In this document: positions 1 through 7,966 of the stretch, piece by piece
How positions within the stretch are numbered: position 1 is the first letter of the stretch
Layout of the letters: every line of letters starts with the position of its first letter
Assembly: GCA_003224855.1 (NCBI GenBank)
Contig: QHZY01000024.1
Coordinates: 1-36,848 of the forward strand
Source of the DNA: Acidobacteriota bacterium
GTDB taxonomy: Bacteria; Acidobacteriota; Terriglobia; Terriglobales; Acidobacteriaceae
Direction of reading: 5' to 3'
Length of the DNA stretch: 36,848 nucleotides
Notes under the pieces: model-generated
Told to the model about the DNA's origin: nothing
What the model saw: only the letters and a program-made list of their open reading frames with translations
Databases searched by the model: none
Made by a program: the position numbers and the translations under genes

Positions 1-75
1 CGCTGACCAAAGCCGCATAGTTGATATAGCTGTCGATTCGGATAGGAATGTTGAGCCAGAGCGGATCCGGCGGAT

Positions 76-3048
76 ATGAAGTGGAAGGTAATTCCGGCAT
101 TACTGGCAAGCGCTCTTTCCTTTGCACCGGTGTCCTTGCAGGGGCAGGTTGAAGCGTCTCCCGGCGGCGAAATAAGAGTTGAATCCAGTATTCCAGGAGT
201 GTCTGGGAACCGGGCCAGCAAACGGAACGCACTGCAAAGCCGTGCGCAAGCAGCATACGAGGGCGCGGTTCATTTGGGCCAGAACCAGACCGGATCCGAT
301 CTGCATGCGGCGCTAAAAGCGTTCCAACATAGCGCACAACTATTTAAATTCGCTCATCAGAACGAAAACGCCGCACAGGCGCATTTTCGTGCTGGTGAAA
401 TCTATTCCACATTAGGCCGATACGGACTTGCCAGATACTCTTTCCAAACGTCTTTGAAAATCGCGCAAGACCCTGAACTCCGGTGCAGAGCATTAAGCCG
501 GATTGCAAGAACCTACGCAATCACCGGCCCATTCTCGCTTGGGGATCGATACTCGAATGAGGCGATGGGTGTTTGCTATCACCTGAGCGAAGGCGGGCAG
601 GCGGAAGCCCTGGAGGCCCGCGGCGAAGTCCTCGACTTCGCAGGCGAGAAACTGAAAAGCGATGCGCACGTTATCCAAGCGCGAGACTTGTTTGCTGCAG
701 CTCACGATATTAACGGACAAGCCCGAGCAGTGTCGGTGCTCGCCTATCATGCCCTATTTTCCGGCGACCAAACGCAGGGCCTAAAAGCAGCCAACCAGGC
801 CCTGCAGCTTTGGTCTTCAACGGCGAATCGCCACGGGATCGCCCGGATGCGCTCAATTCTGGGAACGTTCGCAATCGAGAGGGGAGATTTTGAGACCGCA
901 CAATGCAATTATCGAGCCGCCAGCCCGGTATTTCGGGAGATCGGAAACAAAGACGATGAAGGCGGCGTATTGAATGGACTTGGGTTTGTCAGCCGAGAAA
1001 TGGGCGACTGGCAGAATTCGCTGCGCTACTACGAAACCGCCCGAGCTAACTTCGCCAGTGTCCAGGACCTTTCTGGAGAAATTGAGGCGATTCGGGGTAT
1101 GGGCAGGGCATTAATCGCGACGAAAAACTTCAGTTCGCTCTCGCCTTTATATGAGTCTGAGTTGGAAATTGCCCGACATGCCGGAGACCCGATTGGGGTA
1201 GCACAGGCACTGGAGGACATGGGCACTGCTTACGAAGCACAAGAAAAGTATGCTGAAGCGGGTTCATTCTATCGACGGTCACTCGATGTTTCTGATCACG
1301 CAAACGATATATACACGAAGGGTGACGTACTCATCCGCTTGGGATATCTGCAAGCGGAGCTAAACAAATTTGCTCAAGCCATCGCCTCACTCGAAAGTGC
1401 AAATAATCTCGCGAAGCAGACGGGGCGGCTTGAAAAAATTGCCAAAATCCACTACGAGCTCGCTTCTGTTTATCTGAAGATGAGTCGCCCTCAGGATGCG
1501 CTGGCAGCGATCGAAAAGACGATCGAGATTATCGACAAGCAGCGAGTTTCAATCTCACACTTCGATTCGCGCGCCTCGTATTTCGCGTCCGTCCATCAGT
1601 ACTACGCTCTGTACGTCCACATACTGATGCTGTTGCATCAGCAAGAACCGGCCGCCGGCTTCGCGGAAAAGGCATTCGACGCTTCCGAGCGAAGCAAGGT
1701 GCGTTCTCTGCTGGACTTGGTGACAACCTCCAGCCAGGACGCGCCGTGCGATGAGCTGTTGGCACAGCAATTGAACACTGAAAAAGACCAAGATGACGCC
1801 GTCAAACGCGTGAACCTGGTAACCACGGCTTCCGCCGGATCGACGCTCACGATGGCCGAAGTGCAGGAACAGCTTGAAAGCGATGACACAGTACTCGCGG
1901 AATACGCTTTAGGCGATGAGAAGAGTTATCTGTGGACGATTGGGAGGCAGTCGGTCACTTCACATGAATTGCCACCCGCTCAACAAATCAAGCGCTTGGT
2001 CGAGGCATACCGTCGCAGTCTTCTGCCGACGGCGTGGAAGGCCGGTGAGAGTGCGGGGGAGTATCAGGCGAGAGCCCGAGTCATTGAGAATCAACTGCAG
2101 GTTTCCGGCCAGCAACTCTCGCGATGGTTGCTGGGACCGCTTACCGGAACGCAGGCAAGGCGGATTCTCATTGTCCCGGATGGTTCATTGCAGTACCTCC
2201 CATTTGCCGCACTTCCATTTCCTGGCGCAGCTGGACGCGCGAAACCACTGGTGAGCGCTCGCGAAATCGTAACTTTGCCATCGGCATCGGTATTGGCGGG
2301 CTTACGACGAGCAGCAGCCAATAAGCGATCACCAACTGCAACCGCGGCGATTTTCGCCGACCCGGTTTTTGAACCGGATGATCCGCGAGTTGCCGGGTCT
2401 CAGGCGCGCGCGGCGAAGAAAGATGAAAGCAGACCAGCCGCTTTGACTCGCGCGATTCGGGACCTGGGTAAAGGCAGTTATATCCCCCGGTTGCCTGCTT
2501 CACGTGACGAGGCCAATGCGATCGCGACGGTTCTCCGCGCCAGAGATCCGAAAGGAGTGCATGTCGCGTTAGATTTCGATGCAAATCGGAACTTTGTTGT
2601 TGCGGAAGGACTTACACAGTTCCGGCTGCTCCATTTTGCGACTCATGGCCTGGTGGACACGCGTTATCCAGAAAGGTCTGGGCTGATTTTGTCATTAATA
2701 GATAAGCATGGCAGAAAGGGAGACGGATATCTGCGCCTGAATGATGTTTACAACCTGAGGCTGTCGGCCGACCTGGTGGTGCTTAGCGCCTGTGAGTCGG
2801 CACTGGGGCAGGATTTGTCGTCAGAAGGAATTATAGGCCTGCCTCGCGCGTTCCTCCATGCCGGCGCGAAAAGCGTGATTGCCAGCCTGTGGAAGGTCAA
2901 TGACCAAGCGACTGCCAAGCTGATGGCCGATCTGTATGCACGAATCGAGCGCGGCGAAACTCCGAGCTCGGCCCTTCGAAGCGCTCAGCTTGACATGGTA
3001 AACGACGACCAGTGGAAAAAGCCCTATTACTGGGTACTTCGTGCATAA
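76..3048 (+). CDS. Secreted TPR-repeat protein with C-terminal CHAT protease domain (3' end truncated)
   Basis: The protein has 990 residues. It opens with a signal peptide (basic MKWK, hydrophobic stretch, likely cleavage near residue 24), so the mature protein should lie outside the cytoplasm. Residues about 60-500 are helical TPR repeats, with units such as AQAHFRAGEIYSTLGRYG and DEGGVLNGLGFVSREMGDW. Residues about 690-985 are a CHAT domain, a caspase-like cysteine peptidase fold. The catalytic pair is visible as His857 in HFATHG and Cys906 in SACESA. In this family TPRs usually sense or bind partners and CHAT cuts protein. CHAT domains normally end in a segment like HPYYWAPFVLIGD; here the frame reaches KPYYW and then stops after VLRA, about ten residues early, and the bases beyond fit the middle of a sigma factor. 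The last beta strand is therefore probably missing. Its first neighbour overlaps it by 8 bases. Product assignment is firm; activity is uncertain. Confidence 0.93.
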   Translation: MKWKVIPALLASALSFAPVSLQGQVEASPGGEIRVESSIPGVSGNRASKRNALQSRAQAAYEGAVHLGQNQTGSDLHAALKAFQHSAQLFKFAHQNENAAQAHFRAGEIYSTLGRYGLARYSFQTSLKIAQDPELRCRALSRIARTYAITGPFSLGDRYSNEAMGVCYHLSEGGQAEALEARGEVLDFAGEKLKSDAHVIQARDLFAAAHDINGQARAVSVLAYHALFSGDQTQGLKAANQALQLWSSTANRHGIARMRSILGTFAIERGDFETAQCNYRAASPVFREIGNKDDEGGVLNGLGFVSREMGDWQNSLRYYETARANFASVQDLSGEIEAIRGMGRALIATKNFSSLSPLYESELEIARHAGDPIGVAQALEDMGTAYEAQEKYAEAGSFYRRSLDVSDHANDIYTKGDVLIRLGYLQAELNKFAQAIASLESANNLAKQTGRLEKIAKIHYELASVYLKMSRPQDALAAIEKTIEIIDKQRVSISHFDSRASYFASVHQYYALYVHILMLLHQQEPAAGFAEKAFDASERSKVRSLLDLVTTSSQDAPCDELLAQQLNTEKDQDDAVKRVNLVTTASAGSTLTMAEVQEQLESDDTVLAEYALGDEKSYLWTIGRQSVTSHELPPAQQIKRLVEAYRRSLLPTAWKAGESAGEYQARARVIENQLQVSGQQLSRWLLGPLTGTQARRILIVPDGSLQYLPFAALPFPGAAGRAKPLVSAREIVTLPSASVLAGLRRAAANKRSPTATAAIFADPVFEPDDPRVAGSQARAAKKDESRPAALTRAIRDLGKGSYIPRLPASRDEANAIATVLRARDPKGVHVALDFDANRNFVVAEGLTQFRLLHFATHGLVDTRYPERSGLILSLIDKHGRKGDGYLRLNDVYNLRLSADLVVLSACESALGQDLSSEGIIGLPRAFLHAGAKSVIASLWKVNDQATAKLMADLYARIERGETPSSALRSAQLDMVNDDQWKKPYYWVLRA

Positions 3049-3487
3049 GGGCTGTTCTGATCCCGATGATTTGTTTGATAAAACCATCGATGTTGTGGTT
3101 GGAAAAATCGAAGGCGGCGGGGAGTATCCGAATCCAGCAGCCTTTTGTTTTGGAGTTGCAAAGAATATCTGGCGTCAGGATCTACGGGAGCGCAGTTCAG
3201 CGGCGGCGACGCGGGTGGAACAGAATATGGCATTCGCAACCAGGCCGGAACTACCCGTTCTTGAGCAGGAACTGAAATGCCTTGAGCGCTGCATGGGTGA
3301 GCTTTCATCCGGCGATCGCGAGATCGTCAGCCAGTATCACTGGGGTCAGGGCCGTGACAAGATCGAGACCCGTAAACGGCTGGCCGACGGAGCCGGCGGA
3401 GTCAACGCGTTGCGAATCAAGATGTGCAGAATTCGCAAGGAACTGCGGCTCTGTGTTGCCGGCTGCATGAAGCAAGGGGCGAATTGA
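3041..3487 (+). CDS. Sigma-70-like (ECF-type) RNA polymerase sigma factor, N-terminally truncated
   Basis: The frame begins at GTG 3041 inside the end of the CHAT gene and encodes 148 residues. The first part (DPDDLFDKTIDVVVGKI, then FCFGVAKNIWRQDLR) resembles sigma region 2. After a linker, a conserved ELKCLERCMGELSSGDREI block and an NALRIKMCRIRKELR helix resemble region 4. I recognise this layout from short sigma factors common in Acidobacteria. Those normally carry about 40 residues before the FFxxxGCSDPDDL motif. Here the frame reads back as YFVHKGCSD and runs straight into CHAT coding sequence, so that segment is absent. No Shine-Dalgarno sequence precedes the GTG. The next gene, a membrane protein with anti-sigma-like layout, follows 22 bases later. 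The family call is good, but whether this shortened form is functional is doubtful. Confidence 0.75.
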   Translation: MHKGCSDPDDLFDKTIDVVVGKIEGGGEYPNPAAFCFGVAKNIWRQDLRERSSAAATRVEQNMAFATRPELPVLEQELKCLERCMGELSSGDREIVSQYHWGQGRDKIETRKRLADGAGGVNALRIKMCRIRKELRLCVAGCMKQGAN

Positions 3488-3509
3488 ACTTATTAGAGCA
3501 GAAAGTTAA

Positions 3510-4349
3510 ATGAAAAAAATTACCGACCGCAACCTCATCCGCGAGTATCTGCTGGGCCGGCTCAATCAGCAAGCGGAAGTTGAGGACAATGTGAGCGAAA
3601 GCATATTTTTCGATGACGAGATGGCCGAAGTGGTGGATTCGGTTGAAGATGAACTGATCGAAGAGTATCTGGAAGGATCGCTGGATCCGGTTGATCGAGA
3701 CGCAGTGACCAACTATTTCCTGCAAGCCCCCGAGCGACAGGAGAAACTGCGTTTCGCCAAACTGCTTGCGTCTCATCTCAGCCATGAACCGAAGCTGGCG
3801 AACGTGGCATGCCATAGAGTTGTCCGGCCGTGGCACTCTGATTTCAGAACCTATGGACTTATGGCCGTTCTGGCATTGGTGATCATTACGGCCTTAACCT
3901 ATGTGAACGGCGCTCGGCGGACGCAGGCGAGACTCGAGAGCGAATTGGCACAGCAGAAAGAGCGTTCTTCAGCCCTTGCAGCGGAAGCTGAGCTGTTGCA
4001 GCCGTCCATAATTCCGCTGACTCTGGTTGCGGACCGGTCACGGGGCGCTGAAAATGGCATCCCTGAAATTTTGGTGAAAGCTGCGACTCGCAGGATCGCA
4101 GTAGATGTCCCGTTACAGAGCAGTTCCTCCTCTAGCTACGAAGTGCGGCTGGAGAACCAGGGTGGAGGCGTGCCGCTGTGGTCTGCAAGAGTCTCATCGT
4201 TGATATCGAGTACCGGCGATGCACGGCTGGTGTTTGACGTTCCGTCCAGCAGCATACAATCAGGTGCTTACTCATTCGTAATTACACCTGCGTCGCAGCC
4301 CAACCAAAGCGCGAGATATTACGACTTCCGGGCGAAGCGCTCAAACTGA
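3510..4349 (+). CDS. Single-span membrane protein, putative anti-sigma-like partner
   Basis: The protein has 279 residues. The N-terminal 90 residues are acidic and helical, containing LIREYLLGRL and EDELIEEYLEGSLDPVDRD. That pattern recurs in acidobacterial proteins encoded beside short sigma factors and resembles the helical part of anti-sigma domains, though no zinc-binding HxxxCxxC motif is present. A membrane helix spans about residues 114-133 (GLMAVLALVIITALTYV). A short coiled coil (about 135-160) and a beta-rich outer domain with a Ser-rich stretch follow. The likely arrangement is an inside N-terminus and an outside C-terminus. Its place directly after the sigma factor suggests that it holds the sigma factor until an outside signal arrives; this is inference. 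The start is ATG 3510 with only a weak purine tract upstream. Confidence 0.8.
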   Translation: MKKITDRNLIREYLLGRLNQQAEVEDNVSESIFFDDEMAEVVDSVEDELIEEYLEGSLDPVDRDAVTNYFLQAPERQEKLRFAKLLASHLSHEPKLANVACHRVVRPWHSDFRTYGLMAVLALVIITALTYVNGARRTQARLESELAQQKERSSALAAEAELLQPSIIPLTLVADRSRGAENGIPEILVKAATRRIAVDVPLQSSSSSSYEVRLENQGGGVPLWSARVSSLISSTGDARLVFDVPSSSIQSGAYSFVITPASQPNQSARYYDFRAKRSN

Positions 4350-4383
4350 GTGCAGATTCCTGGCTTAAAGGCGGCTTGGGTCC

Positions 4384-5625
4384 GTGAGCACCGTTACCGA
4401 ACACGCGAATAAACAAGAGAGCGTGGCTGAGTCCGAGCTGGTCACTGGAGACCGGATTGGCCGCTTTATCATCTCCTCGCGCCTAGGTAAAGGCGGCATG
4501 GGCGAAGTGTACCAGGCCCAGGATTCGCGGCTGAAACGCACGGTTGCGCTGAAACGGCTGTCAGCTCATCTGCGGGCTGACCCGCTCTATCGTCGACGTT
4601 TCGAAGAGGAAGCCGAGCGTGCCTCACGTCTGAACGATTCCCATATCGCTGCCGTGCACGACGTACTGGAGGAGCGGGGCGAAACTTTTCTGGTGCTGGA
4701 GTTCGTTGAAGGCGCGACGCTGCGCGAACGGCTAAAGCAGCCCATGAGCCTGGAGCAATTCTTCTCCATTGCAGATCAGTGCCTGCAAGCTTTAGTGGTA
4801 GCGCACGCGCAAGGTGTACTGCACTGCGACATCAAGCCTGAAAACATCATGCTGAGCAGTGACGGGCAGGTGAAAATCCTAGACTTCGGCGTCGCCAGAC
4901 GGTTTACGCGCTCGGACCAGAGCACCACCATTGATCGGCCAGGCACTATCTATGGGACGCTCGCATACATGGCGCCCGAAGTTCTGCTCGAGAAACCTGC
5001 CGATGCGCGTACCGACATTTTCTCACTGGGCGTGGTGTTTTATGAGCTTTTGACCGGGGAAAATCCCTTCATAGCAGACAGCTTTGTCGAGACGAGTGAT
5101 CGAATTCGGGGCGAAACTCCGGCTCCCATTCGCATCACTAATTCCGAAGTCCCGGAAAATCTGGAAAAGCTGGTGAACAGGGCCATGGCGAAGGATCCGG
5201 CCCAGCGCTATTGCAGCGTGCATGAAATGTTATGCGACCTGCGCGTGGTGGAAGGAGATGTAACTGCCAGCGGACTTGCGCGGCTGCTTCCCCGAAAACA
5301 GGAACCCAAAAGTAAAGGCAGAGTTGTGCTGGCAACGCTTGCCGGCCTGCTCGCGATTGCTCTTTTTGCAGGCCTTTATTTCAAAAGCAAGCCGATGAAC
5401 CGGTTGAGCGGGCGGCCGACCCCGGTTCAGCTGGCAGTTTTACCTTTTACTGCGAGCAGTGACGATCCCAACACCCAGGCGCTTTGCAACGGGTTGACTG
5501 AGACGCTGGCGGTAAAGCTCACCCAACTCACTGGCGCCTACCCTCTACAGGTGGTTCCCACCAGCGAAGTCCGCGCAGAAGGCATCAGCAATGCCGAGCA
5601 GGCGCGCAAGGCAATTGCGGGGTAG
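4384..5625 (+). CDS. Membrane Ser/Thr protein kinase with start of a TolB-like outer domain (truncated)
   Basis: The protein has 413 residues from GTG 4384. A Hanks-type kinase domain fills about residues 27-290: glycine loop GKGGMGEV (35-42), catalytic Lys57 in VALK, catalytic loop HCDIKPEN (147-154), DFG (167-169) and MAPE (196-199). The usual HRD is HCD, so this is a non-RD kinase. One membrane helix lies at about 313-333. Outside it, residues from about 347 (PVQLAVLPFTASSDDPNTQ) start the TolB/FlgO-like domain typical of acidobacterial kinases that continue into TPRs. The frame breaks after SNAEQARKAIAG at a TAG, where relatives would continue for roughly 100 residues into the TPR part. 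The TPR part is present in another frame just downstream. This looks like a kinase/TPR gene split by an internal out-of-frame deletion. The kinase domain itself is complete. Confidence 0.92.
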   Translation: MSTVTEHANKQESVAESELVTGDRIGRFIISSRLGKGGMGEVYQAQDSRLKRTVALKRLSAHLRADPLYRRRFEEEAERASRLNDSHIAAVHDVLEERGETFLVLEFVEGATLRERLKQPMSLEQFFSIADQCLQALVVAHAQGVLHCDIKPENIMLSSDGQVKILDFGVARRFTRSDQSTTIDRPGTIYGTLAYMAPEVLLEKPADARTDIFSLGVVFYELLTGENPFIADSFVETSDRIRGETPAPIRITNSEVPENLEKLVNRAMAKDPAQRYCSVHEMLCDLRVVEGDVTASGLARLLPRKQEPKSKGRVVLATLAGLLAIALFAGLYFKSKPMNRLSGRPTPVQLAVLPFTASSDDPNTQALCNGLTETLAVKLTQLTGAYPLQVVPTSEVRAEGISNAEQARKAIAG

Positions 5626-6826
5626 CGATCGGCAAAATCTGGTGGCACACGGTACCCAGGAGCCTGCGGCCCACGATTACTATCTGCGCGGCCTGGGATA
5701 CCTGCAGGAATACCAGCACCCGGAAAATATCGAGAGCGCAATCGCTCTGTTCAGCCGTGCACTGGAGCGCGATCCCAAGTACGCGCTCGCCCATGCTGGC
5801 ATGGGGCAAGCTTACTGGCTGAAGTACGACGCAACCTATGAGGCCGACTGGCTGGAGAGAGCAGGACAGGCTTGTGAGCATGCGGTAGCCCTCGATTCTG
5901 AAAGCGCGCCAGGTCACACCTGCCTTGGAACGGTGGATGTGAGTCGGGGACGTTATGAGGAGGCGGCCAGGCAATTTCAGCGGGCAACCAAGTCAGACCC
6001 CACCAGTGAAGGCGCTTATCGTGGGTTAGCCTCGGCGTACGAACGGATGGGCAAGCTGGCGGAAGCAGAAAAGACCTACAGGACCGCGATTCAGGTATGG
6101 CCACAATATTGGGCCGGATATGGATGGCTGGGAAGCTTCTATTCCCGGCAGGCACGATACGCGGAGGCGGAACGCGAAACCCGGCAAGCGATCGCGCTTG
6201 CCCCCGATAACCCTCACGCCTATCGCATGCTGGGCGGGATTTATATCTTCAACGGTGAGTATGACAAAGCCATCGAGGTTTTACAGCACGCGATTGCTCT
6301 ATACCCGGCAAGAGAAGCGTATTCCAATCTAGGGGTGGCATATTTTAACCTGCGGCGGTTCGGAGATGCCGTGAAGGCGCTGCAAAATGTTTGTACAGAT
6401 GTGACCAAGTCTCTTGATTTTGACTCCTGCGGTAATCTCGCCCGAGCCTACTACTGGAGCCCGAACGATCGTGCCAAAGCACGCGAGACCTACCAGCGCG
6501 CAATTCACATGGCGGAAGAAAACCTGAAGATCAACCCGAAGAATGGCGATACTCACATTCTTATGGCGAACTACTACGCCATGCTAGGGGACAGCTCAAG
6601 CGCGTTCAAGTCGCTGGAGAGGGCGCTGAAACTGGGTCCGGGCACGCCGGAGTACCTGGCGATTGCAGCAGTTGTGCACAACCATTTCGGGCGGAAGAAC
6701 GATGCTTTGAACTACCTGGAGAAAGCGCGGTTCCGGGGGTATTCCGTGGCTGAAATCAAAGCTTCGCCTGAATTCGATAACCTGCGGGATAACGCGAGAT
6801 TTAGGCAGGTGGTGTCCGCGCGTTGA
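5591..6826 (+). CDS. TPR-repeat protein, detached C-terminal part of the upstream kinase
   Basis: The frame encodes 411 residues and overlaps the end of the kinase frame by 35 bases. The first 16 or so residues look like out-of-frame translation of the kinase. From NLVAHGTQEPAAHDYYLRGL onward it is a series of TPRs with typical signatures such as PKYALAHAGMGQAYW, PHAYRMLGGIYIFNGEYDKA and DTHILMANYYAMLG. In acidobacterial TolB-like kinases that DYYLRG segment follows the outer domain directly, so this is probably the sensor end of the same original protein. If expressed alone it has no signal peptide and would stay in the cytoplasm. ATG 5591 has AGAAGG 8 bases upstream, so re-initiation near the kinase stop is possible. 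The frame runs open to TGA 6826. Confidence 0.85.
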   Translation: MPSRRARQLRGSDRQNLVAHGTQEPAAHDYYLRGLGYLQEYQHPENIESAIALFSRALERDPKYALAHAGMGQAYWLKYDATYEADWLERAGQACEHAVALDSESAPGHTCLGTVDVSRGRYEEAARQFQRATKSDPTSEGAYRGLASAYERMGKLAEAEKTYRTAIQVWPQYWAGYGWLGSFYSRQARYAEAERETRQAIALAPDNPHAYRMLGGIYIFNGEYDKAIEVLQHAIALYPAREAYSNLGVAYFNLRRFGDAVKALQNVCTDVTKSLDFDSCGNLARAYYWSPNDRAKARETYQRAIHMAEENLKINPKNGDTHILMANYYAMLGDSSSAFKSLERALKLGPGTPEYLAIAAVVHNHFGRKNDALNYLEKARFRGYSVAEIKASPEFDNLRDNARFRQVVSAR

Positions 6827-6864
6827 TGGTCTGCTCAATTCAACTTAAGAAACGGGAGCATTAT

Positions 6865-7239
6865 ATGCCGGCAGGTGAGAAGGTTCTAAGCATGGATTCA
6901 GTAACTCAAGTCGGACAGCAAATTTCGTACGAAATCTTTCCTGACAAAGGGGAAGAGGCCCATCCACCAGTGGAGATCAGCATAAGCAAACAAGACTCAA
7001 TCCACTGGTTTTGCCGTACAAAAAGGTTTCGGGTTATAACTGTGCACCCGGGAGCGGAAACCTTAACTGCTCCTCAGCCTCTGTTTTACAGGCGCTTTCC
7101 AGAAGACAATCTTGAATTCGGGTACAACGTAAACTCCGGTCCGGCCCACCATAAGGCAGGAGTGTGTTGCGTCTATAAGCCCATCTTTCAGTTTGAAGAT
7201 GGCAAAATACTCGACCCGCACATTCGCACCGTCGCCTGA
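6865..7239 (+). CDS. Hypothetical protein of 124 residues
   Basis: I do not recognise a named family. The chosen start is ATG 6865, preceded by GGGAG at a normal distance; the frame is open further up to a TTG overlapping the previous stop, but that has no ribosome binding site. The protein has no signal peptide or membrane segment. The sequence looks beta-rich, with VEISISKQDSIHWFC and FRVITVHPG strands and a C-terminal IFQFEDGKILDPHIRT motif. It ends just before a chloroperoxidase gene fragment. Base composition and codon use match the neighbours, which supports a real gene. Confidence 0.6.
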   Translation: MPAGEKVLSMDSVTQVGQQISYEIFPDKGEEAHPPVEISISKQDSIHWFCRTKRFRVITVHPGAETLTAPQPLFYRRFPEDNLEFGYNVNSGPAHHKAGVCCVYKPIFQFEDGKILDPHIRTVA

Positions 7240-7291
7240 TGGAGCGCAACGGGGACGACGCCGATGGTGGCTGCCGGACTGCTGTCGTCAA

Positions 7292-7420
7292 AAAATCGTG
7301 AAGAACGCAACCCTGAAAGTGTATCCAGGCTACCCGCACGGAATGTGCACCACCCATGCTGAGCGAATCAATTCCGATCTGCTTGCCTACTTGAACCAAA
7401 GCCAAAAAGCGGCAGCTTGA
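7292..7420 (+). pseudogene. C-terminal fragment of an alpha/beta hydrolase (chloroperoxidase-like)
   Basis: The bases encode about 42 residues beginning KIVKNATLKVYPGYPHGM and ending NSDLLAYLNQSQKAAA. This matches the last part of non-heme chloroperoxidase-type alpha/beta hydrolases, whose catalytic His sits in the PHGM motif. The rest of the enzyme, about 230 residues with the nucleophile elbow and the Asp, is missing. The sequence before it in the same frame is Arg-rich nonsense. It is therefore a remnant, left by a deletion whose edge lies near 7290. A hairpin directly after its stop may be the old terminator. Confidence 0.75.
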
Positions 7421-7430
7421 AATTCAGCCT

Positions 7431-7466
7431 GCCGGCCTTTGCAATATGCGGAGGCCGGCCACCTTT
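7431..7466 (+). terminator. Possible terminator after the hydrolase fragment
   Basis: GCCGGCCT (7431-7438) can pair with AGGCCGGC (7452-7459) around a 13-base loop, and CCTTTT follows. The T run is short, so termination would be weak. Confidence 0.4.
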
Positions 7467-7488
7467 TGAGCGCCGTCGCCCTCTCACC

Positions 7489-7770
7489 TCACACATCGGG
7501 ACGACCCAAATCCGTGACCAGCCGGAGATGAGAGTTCTGTCTCTCAAGCAAAAGCGTGATCTGCTCCAGCTTTTGCGCCGTGGCGTCGGAAGCCAAACTG
7601 TTCTTATGTCCCAACAGGATAAGCTTTACCGAAACCAGAAAGACCCCGGTCTCAAGCAGCAGCTCGTGAGTGAAACCTTTAACGAAGATGGAAACAAAAA
7701 AAAGAACGAGGGTGAGTACGACGACCACTACCGACCAGGGATCGTACTTTCTAGGAACCGAATCGGACAT
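7489..7770 (-). CDS. Small two-span membrane protein
   Basis: The gene encodes 93 residues on the minus strand. The start was set at the second of two adjacent ATGs because GAGG lies 5 bases before it; a longer frame back to 7866 lacks a ribosome binding site. After a polar start (SDSVPRKYDPW) come two hydrophobic helices, VVVVVLTLVLFFVSIFV and a second in LLLETGVFLVSVKLILL, then a polar tail (KLEQITLLLERQ) likely to form a short coiled coil. I remember similar small proteins in Acidobacteria but know no function. The plus strand over the same stretch is also open, but its translation has no plausible features. Confidence 0.65.
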   Translation of the reverse strand: MSDSVPRKYDPWSVVVVVLTLVLFFVSIFVKGFTHELLLETGVFLVSVKLILLGHKNSLASDATAQKLEQITLLLERQNSHLRLVTDLGRPDV

Positions 7771-7966
7771 CATCACCTCGCAGGCTGCGTTAAATGGAAT
7801 TTGACAGAAATCATTCAATCGAATCAGGAGCAGAATTTCAAGAAACTCAGGGGATGCTTTCGACAACCGTCAATTTTCAAAACCTGAGTATTGCAATTGC
7901 GGGCCGCTCAAGGTAAAAAACAGAACCGTCACCGTTGAACAGAGGAGAGGTTCGAACAACTTACTG

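Noticed and set aside
2168-2584. Minus-strand frame of 138 residues inside the CHAT gene
   Set aside because: It is a shadow of the CHAT domain, with Arg/Pro-rich composition and no start signal.
7417-7887. Plus-strand frame of 156 residues
   Set aside because: It lies opposite the two-span membrane protein, has no ribosome binding site, and its translation is polar and featureless, whereas the minus strand gives clear membrane helices and a good start.
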